Positions 46,330 through 56,215 of a DNA stretch of 64,000 nt are shown piece by piece (positions within the stretch are counted from its first letter, which is position 1; each line of letters begins with the position of its first letter). The translations under genes were made by a program, and so were the position numbers. The notes under the pieces are model-generated. The model was not told where the DNA came from. It made no database searches and worked only from the letters and a program-made list of their open reading frames with translations. The DNA comes from Marinifilum sp. N1E240 (GTDB lineage: Bacteria > Bacteroidota > Bacteroidia > Bacteroidales > Marinifilaceae). The stretch is from positions 62,001 through 126,000 of the forward strand of contig NZ_WHKF01000004.1 of NCBI RefSeq assembly GCF_009295825.1, written 5' to 3'.

Positions 46330-48642
46330 ATGAACGAGTATTTAAAGCATGATGAGTGGTGCATAATTGAAGAGGGATTTAATCCTGAAAACCACCGCGC
46401 ATCTGAAAGCATATTTAGTTTGGGTAATGGTAATATGGGACAGCGTGCCATGTTCGAGGAACATTACTCAGGAGAAACATTACAAGGAACCTATGTTGCA
46501 GGAGTTTATTATCCTGATAAAACTCGTGTAGGTTGGTGGAAAAACGGATACCCTGAATATTTTGCAAAAGTATTAAACGCTCCAACCTGGATTGGAATTG
46601 ATGTGAAAATCAATGGAGAAATGCTTGATTTGGCAAAGTGTGAGGTGAGTGGTTTTGTACGTACCTTGAACATGAAGGAAGGTGTTTTAGAACGCTCTTT
46701 CATTGCAAAACTATCTAATGGCAATCAAGTAAAGATTGAAGCCAAAAGATTTTTGAGTATTGTTACATCGGAAGTTGGTGCAATTCGTTATTCAGTAACT
46801 CCTTTAAATTTTGATGGTAAAATTAGCTTCACTCCATACATCGATGCCGATGTTATGAACGAGGATTCAAATTACGATGAGAAATTTTGGGAAATCCTAC
46901 AGGTAAAATCATTATCTGGAGAAGGATTTGTAACTGCCAAAACCAAAAAACTAGATTTTCATGTTTGTATGAGCATAAAATATGATGTTTACAAGGATGG
47001 TCAGAAACTGGTGCTAAATCCTTCTTTGAACGAAGAAGAAAAATACATTTCAAATACTCTAGAGTTTGAAGTAGAGCAAAACCAAGAATTGTCTATTTAC
47101 AAATATGCAGGTGTTCTAAGTTCATTAAATCACAGTAAATCTGATATTGCATCGGATGCACAAACTGTTGTTTCTGCTGCCTATGCTAAAGGCTACGGTG
47201 CTTTATTGGAAGAACATGTTAATGCCTGGGCTGATAAGTGGGCAAATAGTGATATTGTAATTGAAGGAGATGTAGCAGCGCAACAGGCAATTCGATTCAA
47301 TATTTTCCAAATGAACCAGACCTATACTGGAGAGGATGAAAGATTGAATATTGGTCCAAAAGGATTTACTGGAGAGAAATATGGTGGATCAACTTATTGG
47401 GATACTGAAGCATATTGTGTTCCTTTCTATTTGAGTACTTCTAAGCCAGAGGTTACTCGAAATTTGTTGATTTATCGTCACAAGCAATTACAAAAAGCGA
47501 TTGAGAATGCGGAAAAGCTTGGATTTACCAATGGAGCTGCTTTGTATCCAATGGTAACCATGAATGGTGAGGAGTGCCATAATGAGTGGGAAATTACATT
47601 TGAAGAAATTCATCGTAATGGAGCCATTGCTTTTGCCATTTACAATTACGTCCGTCATACTGCAGATGAAAAATACTTGGCGGAATTTGGATTGGACGTT
47701 TTGATAGGTATTTCTAGATTCTGGAGTCAACGTGTTTCTTTTTCTCAAGCTAAGAAAAAGTATGTGATGATTGGTGTTACAGGACCTAATGAATATGAAA
47801 ACAATATCAATAACAATTGGTACACTAGTACAATTGCAACCTGGTGTATGAAATATGCACAGGAGGCAATGCAAATTGTTAAAGATTCAGATGCTACTCG
47901 TTTTAATGAGATAATGAGCAATTTGAATTTCGATTTTGCAACAGAGACTGCAAAGTGGAATGATATTATTGAAAATATGTTCTACCCGGTTGATGAGGAA
48001 ACAGGTGTTTTCTTGCAACAGGAAGGATATATGGATAAGGAACAAATTTTAGCTGCTGATCTTGATCCGGCAATTCGCCCAATTAACCAGCATTGGTCAT
48101 GGGATAGAATTTTGCGTTCATGTTTCATTAAGCAAGCTGATGTTTTGCAGGGAATCTATTTGTTCGAAGATCAGTACGATTTGGAAACAATTAAGAAGAA
48201 CTACGATTTCTACGAGCCAAGAACATTGCACGAGTCTTCTCTTTCTCCATGTATTCATTCCATTCTTGCATCAAAGGTTGGTGATATTGAAGGAGCATAC
48301 GATTTGTACTTGAGAACTTCTCGTCTCGATTTGGATGATTACAACAAAGAGGTTCACGAAGGTCTGCACATTACAAGTATGGCTGGAACATGGATGTCGA
48401 TTGTTGAAGGATTCGGGGGGTTACGCGTTGTGAATGGTCAATTGGTATTGAACCCATTGATTCCGAAAGAATGGAAATCATACTCTTTCAAAGTTCGTTT
48501 CAGAGGGAACTTGATTAATGTTACCGTTTCGGATGAAGGTGTTGGCGTTATCAACGAAGAAGGTGAAAATATCAGCATTTTCATTAAGGATGACGAATAT
48601 AAAATTGAAAAAGAGAGCAGTTTGGTAATCGAACATGCCTAA
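46330..48642 (+). CDS. GH65 family glycoside phosphorylase, probably maltose phosphorylase
   Basis: 770 residues, cytosolic (no signal peptide). The N-terminal beta domain (about 1-265, SESIFSLGNGNMGQRAMFEE) is followed by an (alpha/alpha)6 barrel. The motif MNGEECHNEWEITFEEIHRN (from about 411) holds the catalytic acid cluster, and GGSTYWDTEAYCVPFYL lies in the active-site wall. The C-terminal part has PLIPKEWKSYSFKVRFRG. Family members use phosphate to split maltose, trehalose or kojibiose into glucose and beta-glucose-1-phosphate. Neighbouring pgmB and amylases favour maltose. Other disaccharide specificities are possible. Confidence 0.9.
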   Translation: MNEYLKHDEWCIIEEGFNPENHRASESIFSLGNGNMGQRAMFEEHYSGETLQGTYVAGVYYPDKTRVGWWKNGYPEYFAKVLNAPTWIGIDVKINGEMLDLAKCEVSGFVRTLNMKEGVLERSFIAKLSNGNQVKIEAKRFLSIVTSEVGAIRYSVTPLNFDGKISFTPYIDADVMNEDSNYDEKFWEILQVKSLSGEGFVTAKTKKLDFHVCMSIKYDVYKDGQKLVLNPSLNEEEKYISNTLEFEVEQNQELSIYKYAGVLSSLNHSKSDIASDAQTVVSAAYAKGYGALLEEHVNAWADKWANSDIVIEGDVAAQQAIRFNIFQMNQTYTGEDERLNIGPKGFTGEKYGGSTYWDTEAYCVPFYLSTSKPEVTRNLLIYRHKQLQKAIENAEKLGFTNGAALYPMVTMNGEECHNEWEITFEEIHRNGAIAFAIYNYVRHTADEKYLAEFGLDVLIGISRFWSQRVSFSQAKKKYVMIGVTGPNEYENNINNNWYTSTIATWCMKYAQEAMQIVKDSDATRFNEIMSNLNFDFATETAKWNDIIENMFYPVDEETGVFLQQEGYMDKEQILAADLDPAIRPINQHWSWDRILRSCFIKQADVLQGIYLFEDQYDLETIKKNYDFYEPRTLHESSLSPCIHSILASKVGDIEGAYDLYLRTSRLDLDDYNKEVHEGLHITSMAGTWMSIVEGFGGLRVVNGQLVLNPLIPKEWKSYSFKVRFRGNLINVTVSDEGVGVINEEGENISIFIKDDEYKIEKESSLVIEHA

Positions 48643-48657
48643 TAATTAGTAATGAAA

Positions 48658-48695
48658 TTTCAGGATAGGGGAAGCATCTCTTATCCTGATTTTTT
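48658..48695 (+). terminator. Terminator-like hairpin inside the operon, after the GH65 gene
   Basis: TCAGGATA pairs with TATCCTGA, with further pairing inside, followed by six T. The next start codon is only 21 bases on and there is no room for a full promoter, so this may be a partial terminator that lowers expression of the downstream exported enzymes. Confidence 0.6.
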
Positions 48696-48715
48696 AAATC
48701 ATAGTTTTTTAAAGT

Positions 48716-50578
48716 ATGAACTCAGTTAGACAATTTTTATTCACGTTACTTTTCATTTCTTTTTTAGCTGTAGGTGCACTAGCACAAGAAACTAAAATAG
48801 AGAAGCTGGAACCTATGTTTTGGTGGACAGGAATGAAAAATCAAAATCTACAATTATTGGTTTACGGTGAAGGAATTGGAGAGTATAAACCTGAGTTTTC
48901 ATTTACAGGAGTTGAATTAAAGGGTATTCGGGAAGTCGAGAATAAGAATTATCTATTTATTGATTTGTTGATTACAAAGAAGGCTAAGCCCGGAGTTTTC
49001 GATTTGACCTTTGTGAATAAAGAAGGAAAGAAACTAGTCTATCAATACGAATTAAAAAAGAGAAAAGAGGCTTCTGCTGATCGTAAAGGATTTGATTCAT
49101 CAGATGTGATCTATCTGTTGATGCCGGATCGGTTTGCTAATGGAAATCCTGAAAACGATTCAGTTGAAGGATTGACTGAAAAACTTGATCGTGAAAACTA
49201 CGATGGACGTCATGGTGGTGATATTCAAGGAATCATCAATCATCTTGATTACCTTCAAGAAATGGGAGTAACTGCCTTGTGGAATACACCATTGCTTGAA
49301 GATAATGAAGCCAGAGGTTCTTATCACACTTATGCAATATCCGATTATTACAATATTGATGCTCGATATGGTGGTAATGAAGCCTATTTGCAATTGTCCA
49401 AAGAATGTAAAAAACGCGGCATTAAATTGATTAAAGATATGGTCTTTAATCATTGCGCAAGAGCTCATTGGTGGATGAATGATTTGCCACAAAAAGATTG
49501 GGTTCATGTGCACGATGAATATATGAATTCAAATCACCGAAAATCTACACTTCAAGATCCATACGCTTCTAAAGCGGATAAAATTCAATTTTCGAATGGT
49601 TGGTTTGATAAAAGCATGCCCGATTTAAATCAGCAAAATGAATTGTTGATGACTTACTTAATTCAAAATAGCATTTGGTGGGTTGAATATGCCAATTTGG
49701 ATGGAATTCGTATGGATACTCATCCTTATAATGATCCTAAGGGAATGTCCAAATGGGGAAAAGCTCTGCTTAACGAGTATCCTCATTTGAATATTGTCGG
49801 AGAGACATGGTATAAATCTGCTGCTGATATTGCCTATTGGCAAAAGGATGCTCTAAATGCCGATGGATACAATTCGAATTTGCCTTGCGTTATGGATTTC
49901 CAATTGTTTGTTGCTTTGGAAAAAGCTTTTCTTGAGAAACAGGAATGGGAGAATGGCATGGTGAGACTTTACAAAAGTTTGGCTTCGGATTATCTTTATC
50001 TAGACAAAGAAAATTTGTTGGTATTCTCAGAAAATCACGATACCAATCGGATCATGTCAACTTTAAAGGGAGATATTCAAAAGTTTAAGCTCATGATGAC
50101 ATTTTTAATGACTACACGTGGAATTCCTCAAATCTATTCTGGAATAGAAATCTTGATGGAAGGAAAGAAAAGTGATGGTGATGGTAAAATGAGAATCGAT
50201 TTTCCCGGAGGTTGGGATGGTGACGGTCGAAATGCATTTAACAAGGTAGGAAGAACCGAAAAAGAGAATGAAGCTTTTAATTTTTTGAAGAAATTATTGA
50301 ATTGGCGGAAGAATAATCCAGTCATCCATACCGGAAAATTGATGCACTACATTCCAGAAAACAATGTTTACGTTTATTTTAGATCGAACGAAAACAAAAC
50401 GGTAATGGTTGTGATTAATAGTGGTGACATTTCACAGAATATAAGTTTAGATCGATTTTCCGAAAGTTTAAAGAATTTCAGTACAGGAGAGGATATTTTA
50501 AGTGAGAAAAAGTATGATTTATCAACAAGGAAAATCACTTTGACTCCAAACACATCTTTAATATTAGAATTAGAATAA
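48716..50578 (+). CDS. susA: SusA-like GH13 neopullulanase/cyclomaltodextrinase, periplasmic
   Basis: 620 residues. Signal peptide ends ALAQE (about 24). The N-terminal beta domain (KIEKLEPMFWWTGMKNQNLQLLVYG) is typical of Bacteroidetes SusA. The GH13 barrel has nucleophile Asp334 (IRMDTHPY), acid Glu363 (IVGETWY) and Asp442 (SENHDTNRI). It should cut imported malto-oligosaccharides, cyclodextrins or pullulan in the periplasm. A paralogue of the same layout is at 60890. The gene symbol is by homology of function. Confidence 0.9.
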   Translation: MNSVRQFLFTLLFISFLAVGALAQETKIEKLEPMFWWTGMKNQNLQLLVYGEGIGEYKPEFSFTGVELKGIREVENKNYLFIDLLITKKAKPGVFDLTFVNKEGKKLVYQYELKKRKEASADRKGFDSSDVIYLLMPDRFANGNPENDSVEGLTEKLDRENYDGRHGGDIQGIINHLDYLQEMGVTALWNTPLLEDNEARGSYHTYAISDYYNIDARYGGNEAYLQLSKECKKRGIKLIKDMVFNHCARAHWWMNDLPQKDWVHVHDEYMNSNHRKSTLQDPYASKADKIQFSNGWFDKSMPDLNQQNELLMTYLIQNSIWWVEYANLDGIRMDTHPYNDPKGMSKWGKALLNEYPHLNIVGETWYKSAADIAYWQKDALNADGYNSNLPCVMDFQLFVALEKAFLEKQEWENGMVRLYKSLASDYLYLDKENLLVFSENHDTNRIMSTLKGDIQKFKLMMTFLMTTRGIPQIYSGIEILMEGKKSDGDGKMRIDFPGGWDGDGRNAFNKVGRTEKENEAFNFLKKLLNWRKNNPVIHTGKLMHYIPENNVYVYFRSNENKTVMVVINSGDISQNISLDRFSESLKNFSTGEDILSEKKYDLSTRKITLTPNTSLILELE

Positions 50579-50598
50579 ACATCAAATATTAGCACATA

Positions 50599-50617
50599 CT
50601 GTGATCTTGGATCACAG
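50599..50617 (+). other. Intercistronic inverted repeat between susA and the GH31 gene
   Basis: CTGTGATC-TTG-GATCACAG, a perfect 8-base stem with a 3-base loop, 19 bases before the GH31 start. It is probably an mRNA hairpin; a regulator site is possible. Confidence 0.45.
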
Positions 50618-50635
50618 AACAATTTATCTCTGAAT

Positions 50636-53047
50636 ATGATTAGAATTAATCAAATTGTAATAAAGCTTATAGTTTTAATAGTTTTTGCAGTTGGCTCGAT
50701 GACTGTAAAGGCTCAAAATAGCCAAAGAGTTTATCAATCTCATTCGGTGGGAGAAAATGGTTTGTTGGTAAAAACCAATCAAGGTAAATATCTGATTCAA
50801 TTTTACAATCAAAACATTGTAGAAACGGCATTTGTTCCTAATGAAGAAAAATTTGTAAAAGAATCTCATGCAGTTGTTTTAAAGCCTAACAATCAGTTGG
50901 CAAAATTGTCTGATAAGAAAAATCAGTTGGTTTATAAAACAAAAGGTATAGTGGTTGTTGTAATGAAATCACCTTTCAATATCGAATACTTTTATAAAGG
51001 GAATGAACTCTTATCAGAAAAAGAAGGATACGTAAAAACCGATAGTACCGAAAATATAGATTTTACCATTGAAAACGACGAGGTTTTGTTTGGTGGTGGT
51101 GCTAGGGTTTTGGGAATGAACCGACGTGGTAACAGATTGCAATTGTATAACCGAGCTCACTATGGTTATGGAACACGTTCTGAGTTGATGAATTATACGA
51201 TGCCTGTTGTTATTTCTTCTAAAAAATATGCGGTGCATTTCGATAATGCCCCAATAGGTTATCTTGATTTAGACAGCAAAAAAACAAATACACTTCGATA
51301 CGAAACCATTAGTGGAAGAAAAGTATATCAGGTAATTGCTTCTGATACTTGGGAACGTTTCATCTATGAATTTACTAATCTAACAGGAAGACAACCTATG
51401 CTTCCACGTTGGAGTTTTGGTAACTTTTCAAGTCGTTTTGGATATCATTCTCAGAAAGAAACGGTAGAGACCATTGATCAGTTTTTGAAAGATTCTATAC
51501 CCGTTGATGCTATAATCCTGGATTTGTTTTGGTTCGGTAAAGAGATGAAAGGCGAGATGGGTAATCTTGCTTTCCATCGTGATTCTTTTCCTAATCCGGA
51601 AAAAATGATTTCAGATTTGAATACTAAGGGTGTAAAAACCGTTCTGATTACCGAGCCATTTATTTTAACGACATCAAAAAGATGGCAGGAAGCTGTAGAT
51701 AGCAAGGTTTTGGGAACCGATACAAAGGGAAATCCTTATACTTATGATTTCTATTTTGGAAATACAGGTTTGGTTGATGTGTTTAAACCTGAGGCAATTG
51801 ATTGGTTTTGGAATATCTATAAAGGATTAGCCGATAAAGGTGTTGCCGGATGGTGGGGAGACCTTGGTGAGCCAGAAGTTCATCCTTCTGCGTTGCAACA
51901 TGTAAATGGAAGTGCCGATGAAGTTCACAATATTTACGGACATTACTGGGCAAAGCTGGTACATGATGGCTATCAAAAAGAGATTACGAATCAGCGACCA
52001 TTTATTTTGATGAGAGCTGGTGCTGTAGGATCTCAGCGTTATGGAATGGTTCCATGGACTGGGGATGTGAGTCGATCGTGGGATGGACTGAAACCACAAA
52101 CTGAAATATCCCTACAGATGGGATTACAGGGAATTTCCTACATGCATTCCGATTTAGGTGGTTTTGCAGGCGATAATTTGGATGATGAATTGTACACACG
52201 TTGGTTACAGTATGGAGTGTTCCAACCAATTTTCCGTCCTCATGCACAGGAAGCAGTTCCATCTGAACCTGTTTTTCGTGAGCCTAAGACAAAAGCATTG
52301 GCAAAAAAATCAATCGAATTAAGATATGAATTGATGCCTTACATTTACACATTGGCATTTGAGAACAATCAAACAGGATTGCCTTTGATGAGACCATTGT
52401 TCTTCGAAGAACAATCAAATACAGATCTTTTGCATATTTCTGATACTTACCTATGGGGAGATGCCTTTGTGGTGTCTACTGTAACGGAAGCGGGATTAAA
52501 AGAAAAAGAGGTGTATCTTCCAAACGGATCGATTTGGTTCGACTTTGTTTCGGATAAAAAATATGAAGGAGGAAAATCGTATACAATTGCCCTGAAAGAA
52601 GATCATATTCCGGTATTTGTTCGTGGTGGGTCTTTTATTCCTACAAAAAAAGGAATGAAAAATACGATAGATTATTCATTGGAAGATATGAATGTAGATT
52701 ACTACTACGAACCTTCAGTTGTATCAGCAAATGGAAAATTATACAATGATAACGGAGAAACTCCAAATGCATTTGAGAAAGGGGAATATGAGTTGTTGAA
52801 ATTTGAGTCTAAATCTTCAAAATCGAAAATTGTTTTGAATGTAAGTACAGAAATGGGAGCAAATTACCAGTCTATCAATAAGAAGATAAGTTGGACGATT
52901 CACAACATCAATAAAGAACCCAAGCAAATTAAATTGGATAAGAAATCCATCGATTTTGAATGGAATAAAGAAACTAAAACTATTCAGTTTAGTGGAGAAT
53001 TAGAAGAAGGAAAAAATCAATCAATCACTATAAAACTAGCGAAATAA
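50636..53047 (+). CDS. GH31 alpha-glucosidase, periplasmic
   Basis: 803 residues. Signal peptide ends TVKAQN (about 27). A beta-sandwich N-terminal domain (about 30-250) is followed by a GH31 barrel. Nucleophile Asp409 is in GWWGDLGEPE and acid/base Asp477 in WTGDVSRSWDGL; FGNFSSRFGYHSQKE opens the barrel. It releases glucose from non-reducing ends of malto-oligosaccharides. It takes the place that GH97 SusB has in Bacteroides thetaiotaomicron. Its stop codon shares a base with the next ATG, so the two are translationally coupled. Confidence 0.9.
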   Translation: MIRINQIVIKLIVLIVFAVGSMTVKAQNSQRVYQSHSVGENGLLVKTNQGKYLIQFYNQNIVETAFVPNEEKFVKESHAVVLKPNNQLAKLSDKKNQLVYKTKGIVVVVMKSPFNIEYFYKGNELLSEKEGYVKTDSTENIDFTIENDEVLFGGGARVLGMNRRGNRLQLYNRAHYGYGTRSELMNYTMPVVISSKKYAVHFDNAPIGYLDLDSKKTNTLRYETISGRKVYQVIASDTWERFIYEFTNLTGRQPMLPRWSFGNFSSRFGYHSQKETVETIDQFLKDSIPVDAIILDLFWFGKEMKGEMGNLAFHRDSFPNPEKMISDLNTKGVKTVLITEPFILTTSKRWQEAVDSKVLGTDTKGNPYTYDFYFGNTGLVDVFKPEAIDWFWNIYKGLADKGVAGWWGDLGEPEVHPSALQHVNGSADEVHNIYGHYWAKLVHDGYQKEITNQRPFILMRAGAVGSQRYGMVPWTGDVSRSWDGLKPQTEISLQMGLQGISYMHSDLGGFAGDNLDDELYTRWLQYGVFQPIFRPHAQEAVPSEPVFREPKTKALAKKSIELRYELMPYIYTLAFENNQTGLPLMRPLFFEEQSNTDLLHISDTYLWGDAFVVSTVTEAGLKEKEVYLPNGSIWFDFVSDKKYEGGKSYTIALKEDHIPVFVRGGSFIPTKKGMKNTIDYSLEDMNVDYYYEPSVVSANGKLYNDNGETPNAFEKGEYELLKFESKSSKSKIVLNVSTEMGANYQSINKKISWTIHNINKEPKQIKLDKKSIDFEWNKETKTIQFSGELEEGKNQSITIKLAK

Positions 53048-54699
53048 TGAGGATTAAAGGATTCAGCATTTTTGCAGCATTACTATTTTTACTTTCGGCT
53101 TGTTCGACAGTGGAAAAGAAAGTTGAAACAGCTAAGAAGCCTTTCGTGTGGGAAGGAGCTAATTTGTACTTTTTGCTGACAGATCGTTTTAATAACGGAA
53201 CAACAGCAAACGATGTGAACTTCGAACGAGAATTGCCAACAGGTAAATTAAGAGGATTCGAAGGAGGAGATATCAAAGGTATCACTCAGAAAATTAAAGA
53301 AGGTTATTTTACCAAGCTAGGAATTAATGCGATTTGGTTTACTCCTGTAACCGAACAAATTCATGGTTCAGTTGATGAGGGAACGGGTAATACTTATGGT
53401 TTTCACGGATATTGGGCGAAAGATTGGACTGCTTTGGATCCAAATTTTGGTAGTATGGAAGATTTAGCTGAATTGGTTGAAGTAGCTCATGCCAGTGGAA
53501 TTAGAATTGTGATGGATGCGGTTATCAATCATACTGGTCCTGCAACAGAAAAAGATCCAGCCTGGGAAAATGAGTGGGTAAGAGTTGAACCAACTTGTAC
53601 TTATCAATCTTATGAAACTACTATAGAATGTACTTTAACCAGTAATTTACCGGATATAAAAACAGAAAGTACCGAGGAAGTTAATATTCCAGTTAGTTTG
53701 GCGCAAAAGTGGAAAGATGAAGGAAGATATGAGCAGGAAATGAAAGAATTAGATGAATTCTTCGCTCGTACAGGATATCCAAGAACACCAAAATATCACA
53801 TGATAAAATGGTTGTGCGATTACATTATTCAGTTTGGAATAGATGGTTACAGAGCCGATACGGTAAAGCATACAGAAGAATCTGTTTGGGCTGATTTCAG
53901 AAAAGAATGTGAATATGCATTCCAATTGTGGAAAAAAAATAATCCTGATAAAGTATTGGATAGCAATGAGTTTTATTCGGTTGCCGAAGTGTATGGATAT
54001 GGAATCAGTAATAAATTTGCTTACGATTTTGGAGACAAGAAAGTGAACTATTATGGAAATGGCTTCACCGATTTAATCAATTTTGAGTTCAAATACGATG
54101 CTCAATCTTCATACGAAGAGCTGTTTATCAAGTACTCTGAAATTCTACAAGGGGATTTAAAAGGATATGGTATTTTAAATTACCTGACTTCACATGATGA
54201 TGGAACACCTTTCGATCAGAAAAGAGAAAATAGTATTGTATGTGCAAATAAACTATTGCTTTCACCTGGTACTTCTCAAGTGTATTATGGAGATGAATCA
54301 GCTCGCCCATTAATTATTGAAGGAACAGTTGGAGATGCAACATTGCGTTCTTTTATGAACTGGGAAGAGATAGAAACTGATGAGCACACACAAGCAGTAT
54401 TGAGTCACTGGCAAAAATTGGGACAGTTTAGAAGAGATCATCCGGCAGTTGGAGCAGGAATGCACAAAATGATTTCTGAAAAGCCATATGTATTCCATAG
54501 ATCGTTTGAAAAAGGAGAAATCAGTGATCAAGTTTTTGTTGCGCTTGATCTTGAAAAAGGGATGAAAGAAATTCCAATGGAATCATTACAAGATGGAACC
54601 AAACTGTGTGATGCTTACTCGGGAAAAGTTGCAGAAGTAAAAGCTGGAAAATTAAAAATTGACACTGATTTTGACATTCTATTGTTAGAGATAATCTAA
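53047..54699 (+). CDS. GH13 alpha-amylase lipoprotein
   Basis: 550 residues. Lipobox LLSAC (Cys19), so it is membrane-anchored. The GH13 barrel begins NLYFLLTDRFNNG. Conserved region I is MDAVINH; nucleophile Asp271 is in GYRADTVKH, Glu314 in VAEVYGYG, and Asp384 in TSHDDGTPF. Residues about 180-265 form a large domain-B insert, rich in acidic residues. It is probably an endo-acting amylase (SusG-like role), on the periplasmic or outer face. It overlaps the GH31 stop by one base. Confidence 0.88.
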   Translation: MRIKGFSIFAALLFLLSACSTVEKKVETAKKPFVWEGANLYFLLTDRFNNGTTANDVNFERELPTGKLRGFEGGDIKGITQKIKEGYFTKLGINAIWFTPVTEQIHGSVDEGTGNTYGFHGYWAKDWTALDPNFGSMEDLAELVEVAHASGIRIVMDAVINHTGPATEKDPAWENEWVRVEPTCTYQSYETTIECTLTSNLPDIKTESTEEVNIPVSLAQKWKDEGRYEQEMKELDEFFARTGYPRTPKYHMIKWLCDYIIQFGIDGYRADTVKHTEESVWADFRKECEYAFQLWKKNNPDKVLDSNEFYSVAEVYGYGISNKFAYDFGDKKVNYYGNGFTDLINFEFKYDAQSSYEELFIKYSEILQGDLKGYGILNYLTSHDDGTPFDQKRENSIVCANKLLLSPGTSQVYYGDESARPLIIEGTVGDATLRSFMNWEEIETDEHTQAVLSHWQKLGQFRRDHPAVGAGMHKMISEKPYVFHRSFEKGEISDQVFVALDLEKGMKEIPMESLQDGTKLCDAYSGKVAEVKAGKLKIDTDFDILLLEII

Positions 54700-54741
54700 A
54701 AAATAAAACATCATACATACTAATCATTTAAATTATTAGAA

Positions 54742-56118
54742 ATGAAAAGAATTTATCAGACTATTTTAAGCTTTTTGGTTTTAGCTGGAATTTTGGTGGG
54801 TTGCCAAAACAAGCCAGCAGCTAAAGCTGTAGCTGAAGAAAATAAGGCTGAAAAGCCTTTGGAGTGGAGTAGAAATGCTAATATTTATGAGGTTAATATT
54901 CGTCAATATACTCCTGAAGGAACCATTAATGCTTTTGCAGAACACATGCCTCGTTTGAAAGAGATGGGTGTTGATATTCTTTGGTTAATGCCGGTTTATC
55001 CTATTTCTGAAAAGAACAGAAAAGGTAGCATGGGTAGCTATTATGCTGTAGCAGATTATCGTGCTGTGAATCCTGAGTTTGGAACTATGGAAGATTTAAA
55101 AAATCTTGTAAAGAAGGCTCATGAAATGGATATGAAAGTGATTCTTGACTGGGTGGCTAACCACACAGGATGGGATAATGTGATCATGGATGAGCACAAA
55201 GATTGGTACACTCAAAACGAAGAAGGTGAAATTGTAATTCCTGAAGGAACCGATTGGACTGATACTGCAGATTTAAACTACGATAACGAAGACATGCGCA
55301 AGTACATGACAGAATCCTTGAAATTCTGGATAACGAATGCTGATGTTGACGGATTCCGTTGTGATGTTGCAGGTATGGTTCCAACTGATTTCTGGGAAAA
55401 AGCTCGTAAAGAATTAGACGCTGTTAAGCCTGTATTTATGTTGGCTGAAGACGGTGGACATGAACTATTAGAGAATGCCTTTGATATGGGATATGGATGG
55501 GATTTCCACCATATTATGAACGACGTTGCAAAAGGTGAAAAGAATGCTAACGATATGGAAGCTTTCTTTGCTAAAGTTGATACTATCTACCCTGCTGATT
55601 CCTATATAATGAACTTTATTACCAACCACGATGAGAATTCATGGAATGGTACTGTTAAAGAGAGAATGGGCGAAGGTGGAAAAGCTTTTGCTGTTTTAAC
55701 ATTCACCATGCCAGGTATGCCATTAATTTATAGTGGACAAGAAGCCGGAATGGACAAGCGTTTGAAATTCTTCGAAAAGGATGAGATCGATTGGTCAAAT
55801 ATGGAATTGGCTTCTTTTTACAAAGAGTTAATTGCTTTGAAAAAGAACAATAAAGCACTTCAGAATGGTGTTAAAGGTGGAAAACTAGTTCGTATACCAT
55901 CGGATAAGAACGAAGAGATTTTTGCATTTTCCCGTGAAGCAGAAGGAAACAAAGTTGTTGTGATTTTGAATCTAAGTAAAAATGCTGTTAAAGCAACACT
56001 TGAATTGGGAGCAAACGAAGGAAATTATGCTTGCTATAAAGATGGTAACAAGCACGATTTAGCTGCTAAACTTGAGGTGGAATTAAAGCCTTGGGAATAC
56101 AGAGTGTATGTAAAATAA
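54742..56118 (+). CDS. Compact GH13 alpha-amylase lipoprotein
   Basis: 458 residues. Lipobox LVGC (Cys21) followed by an Ala/Lys/Glu-rich linker. The GH13 barrel begins ANIYEVNIRQYTPEGTINA; region I is LDWVANHT. Nucleophile Asp208 is in GFRCDVAGM, acid Glu236 in MLAEDGG, and Asp297 in TNHDENS. Domain B is short, so it is a small exo- or endo-acting amylase. It is last in the operon, before the strong terminator at 56167. Confidence 0.88.
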   Translation: MKRIYQTILSFLVLAGILVGCQNKPAAKAVAEENKAEKPLEWSRNANIYEVNIRQYTPEGTINAFAEHMPRLKEMGVDILWLMPVYPISEKNRKGSMGSYYAVADYRAVNPEFGTMEDLKNLVKKAHEMDMKVILDWVANHTGWDNVIMDEHKDWYTQNEEGEIVIPEGTDWTDTADLNYDNEDMRKYMTESLKFWITNADVDGFRCDVAGMVPTDFWEKARKELDAVKPVFMLAEDGGHELLENAFDMGYGWDFHHIMNDVAKGEKNANDMEAFFAKVDTIYPADSYIMNFITNHDENSWNGTVKERMGEGGKAFAVLTFTMPGMPLIYSGQEAGMDKRLKFFEKDEIDWSNMELASFYKELIALKKNNKALQNGVKGGKLVRIPSDKNEEIFAFSREAEGNKVVVILNLSKNAVKATLELGANEGNYACYKDGNKHDLAAKLEVELKPWEYRVYVK

Positions 56119-56166
56119 ATTTAGTAAAACCGATTTCCGATTATTCGGAAAACCGATATCCCAGTG

Positions 56167-56191
56167 AAAAGCCGCTCAAAGAGCGGCTTTT
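56167..56191. terminator. Terminator at the end of the maltodextrin operon
   Basis: 11-base perfect stem AAAAGCCGCTC and complement with a 3-base loop. The A/T flanks make it bidirectional, serving the LytTR gene on the other strand as well. Confidence 0.88.
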
Positions 56192-56215
56192 CTGTTAATA
56201 ACTATTTTATAGGAT

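Noticed and set aside
50599-50617. CRP-like site TGTGA-N7-TCACA
   Set aside because: CRP sites have a 6-base spacer, and the repeat lies between cotranscribed genes, so a hairpin is the simpler reading.
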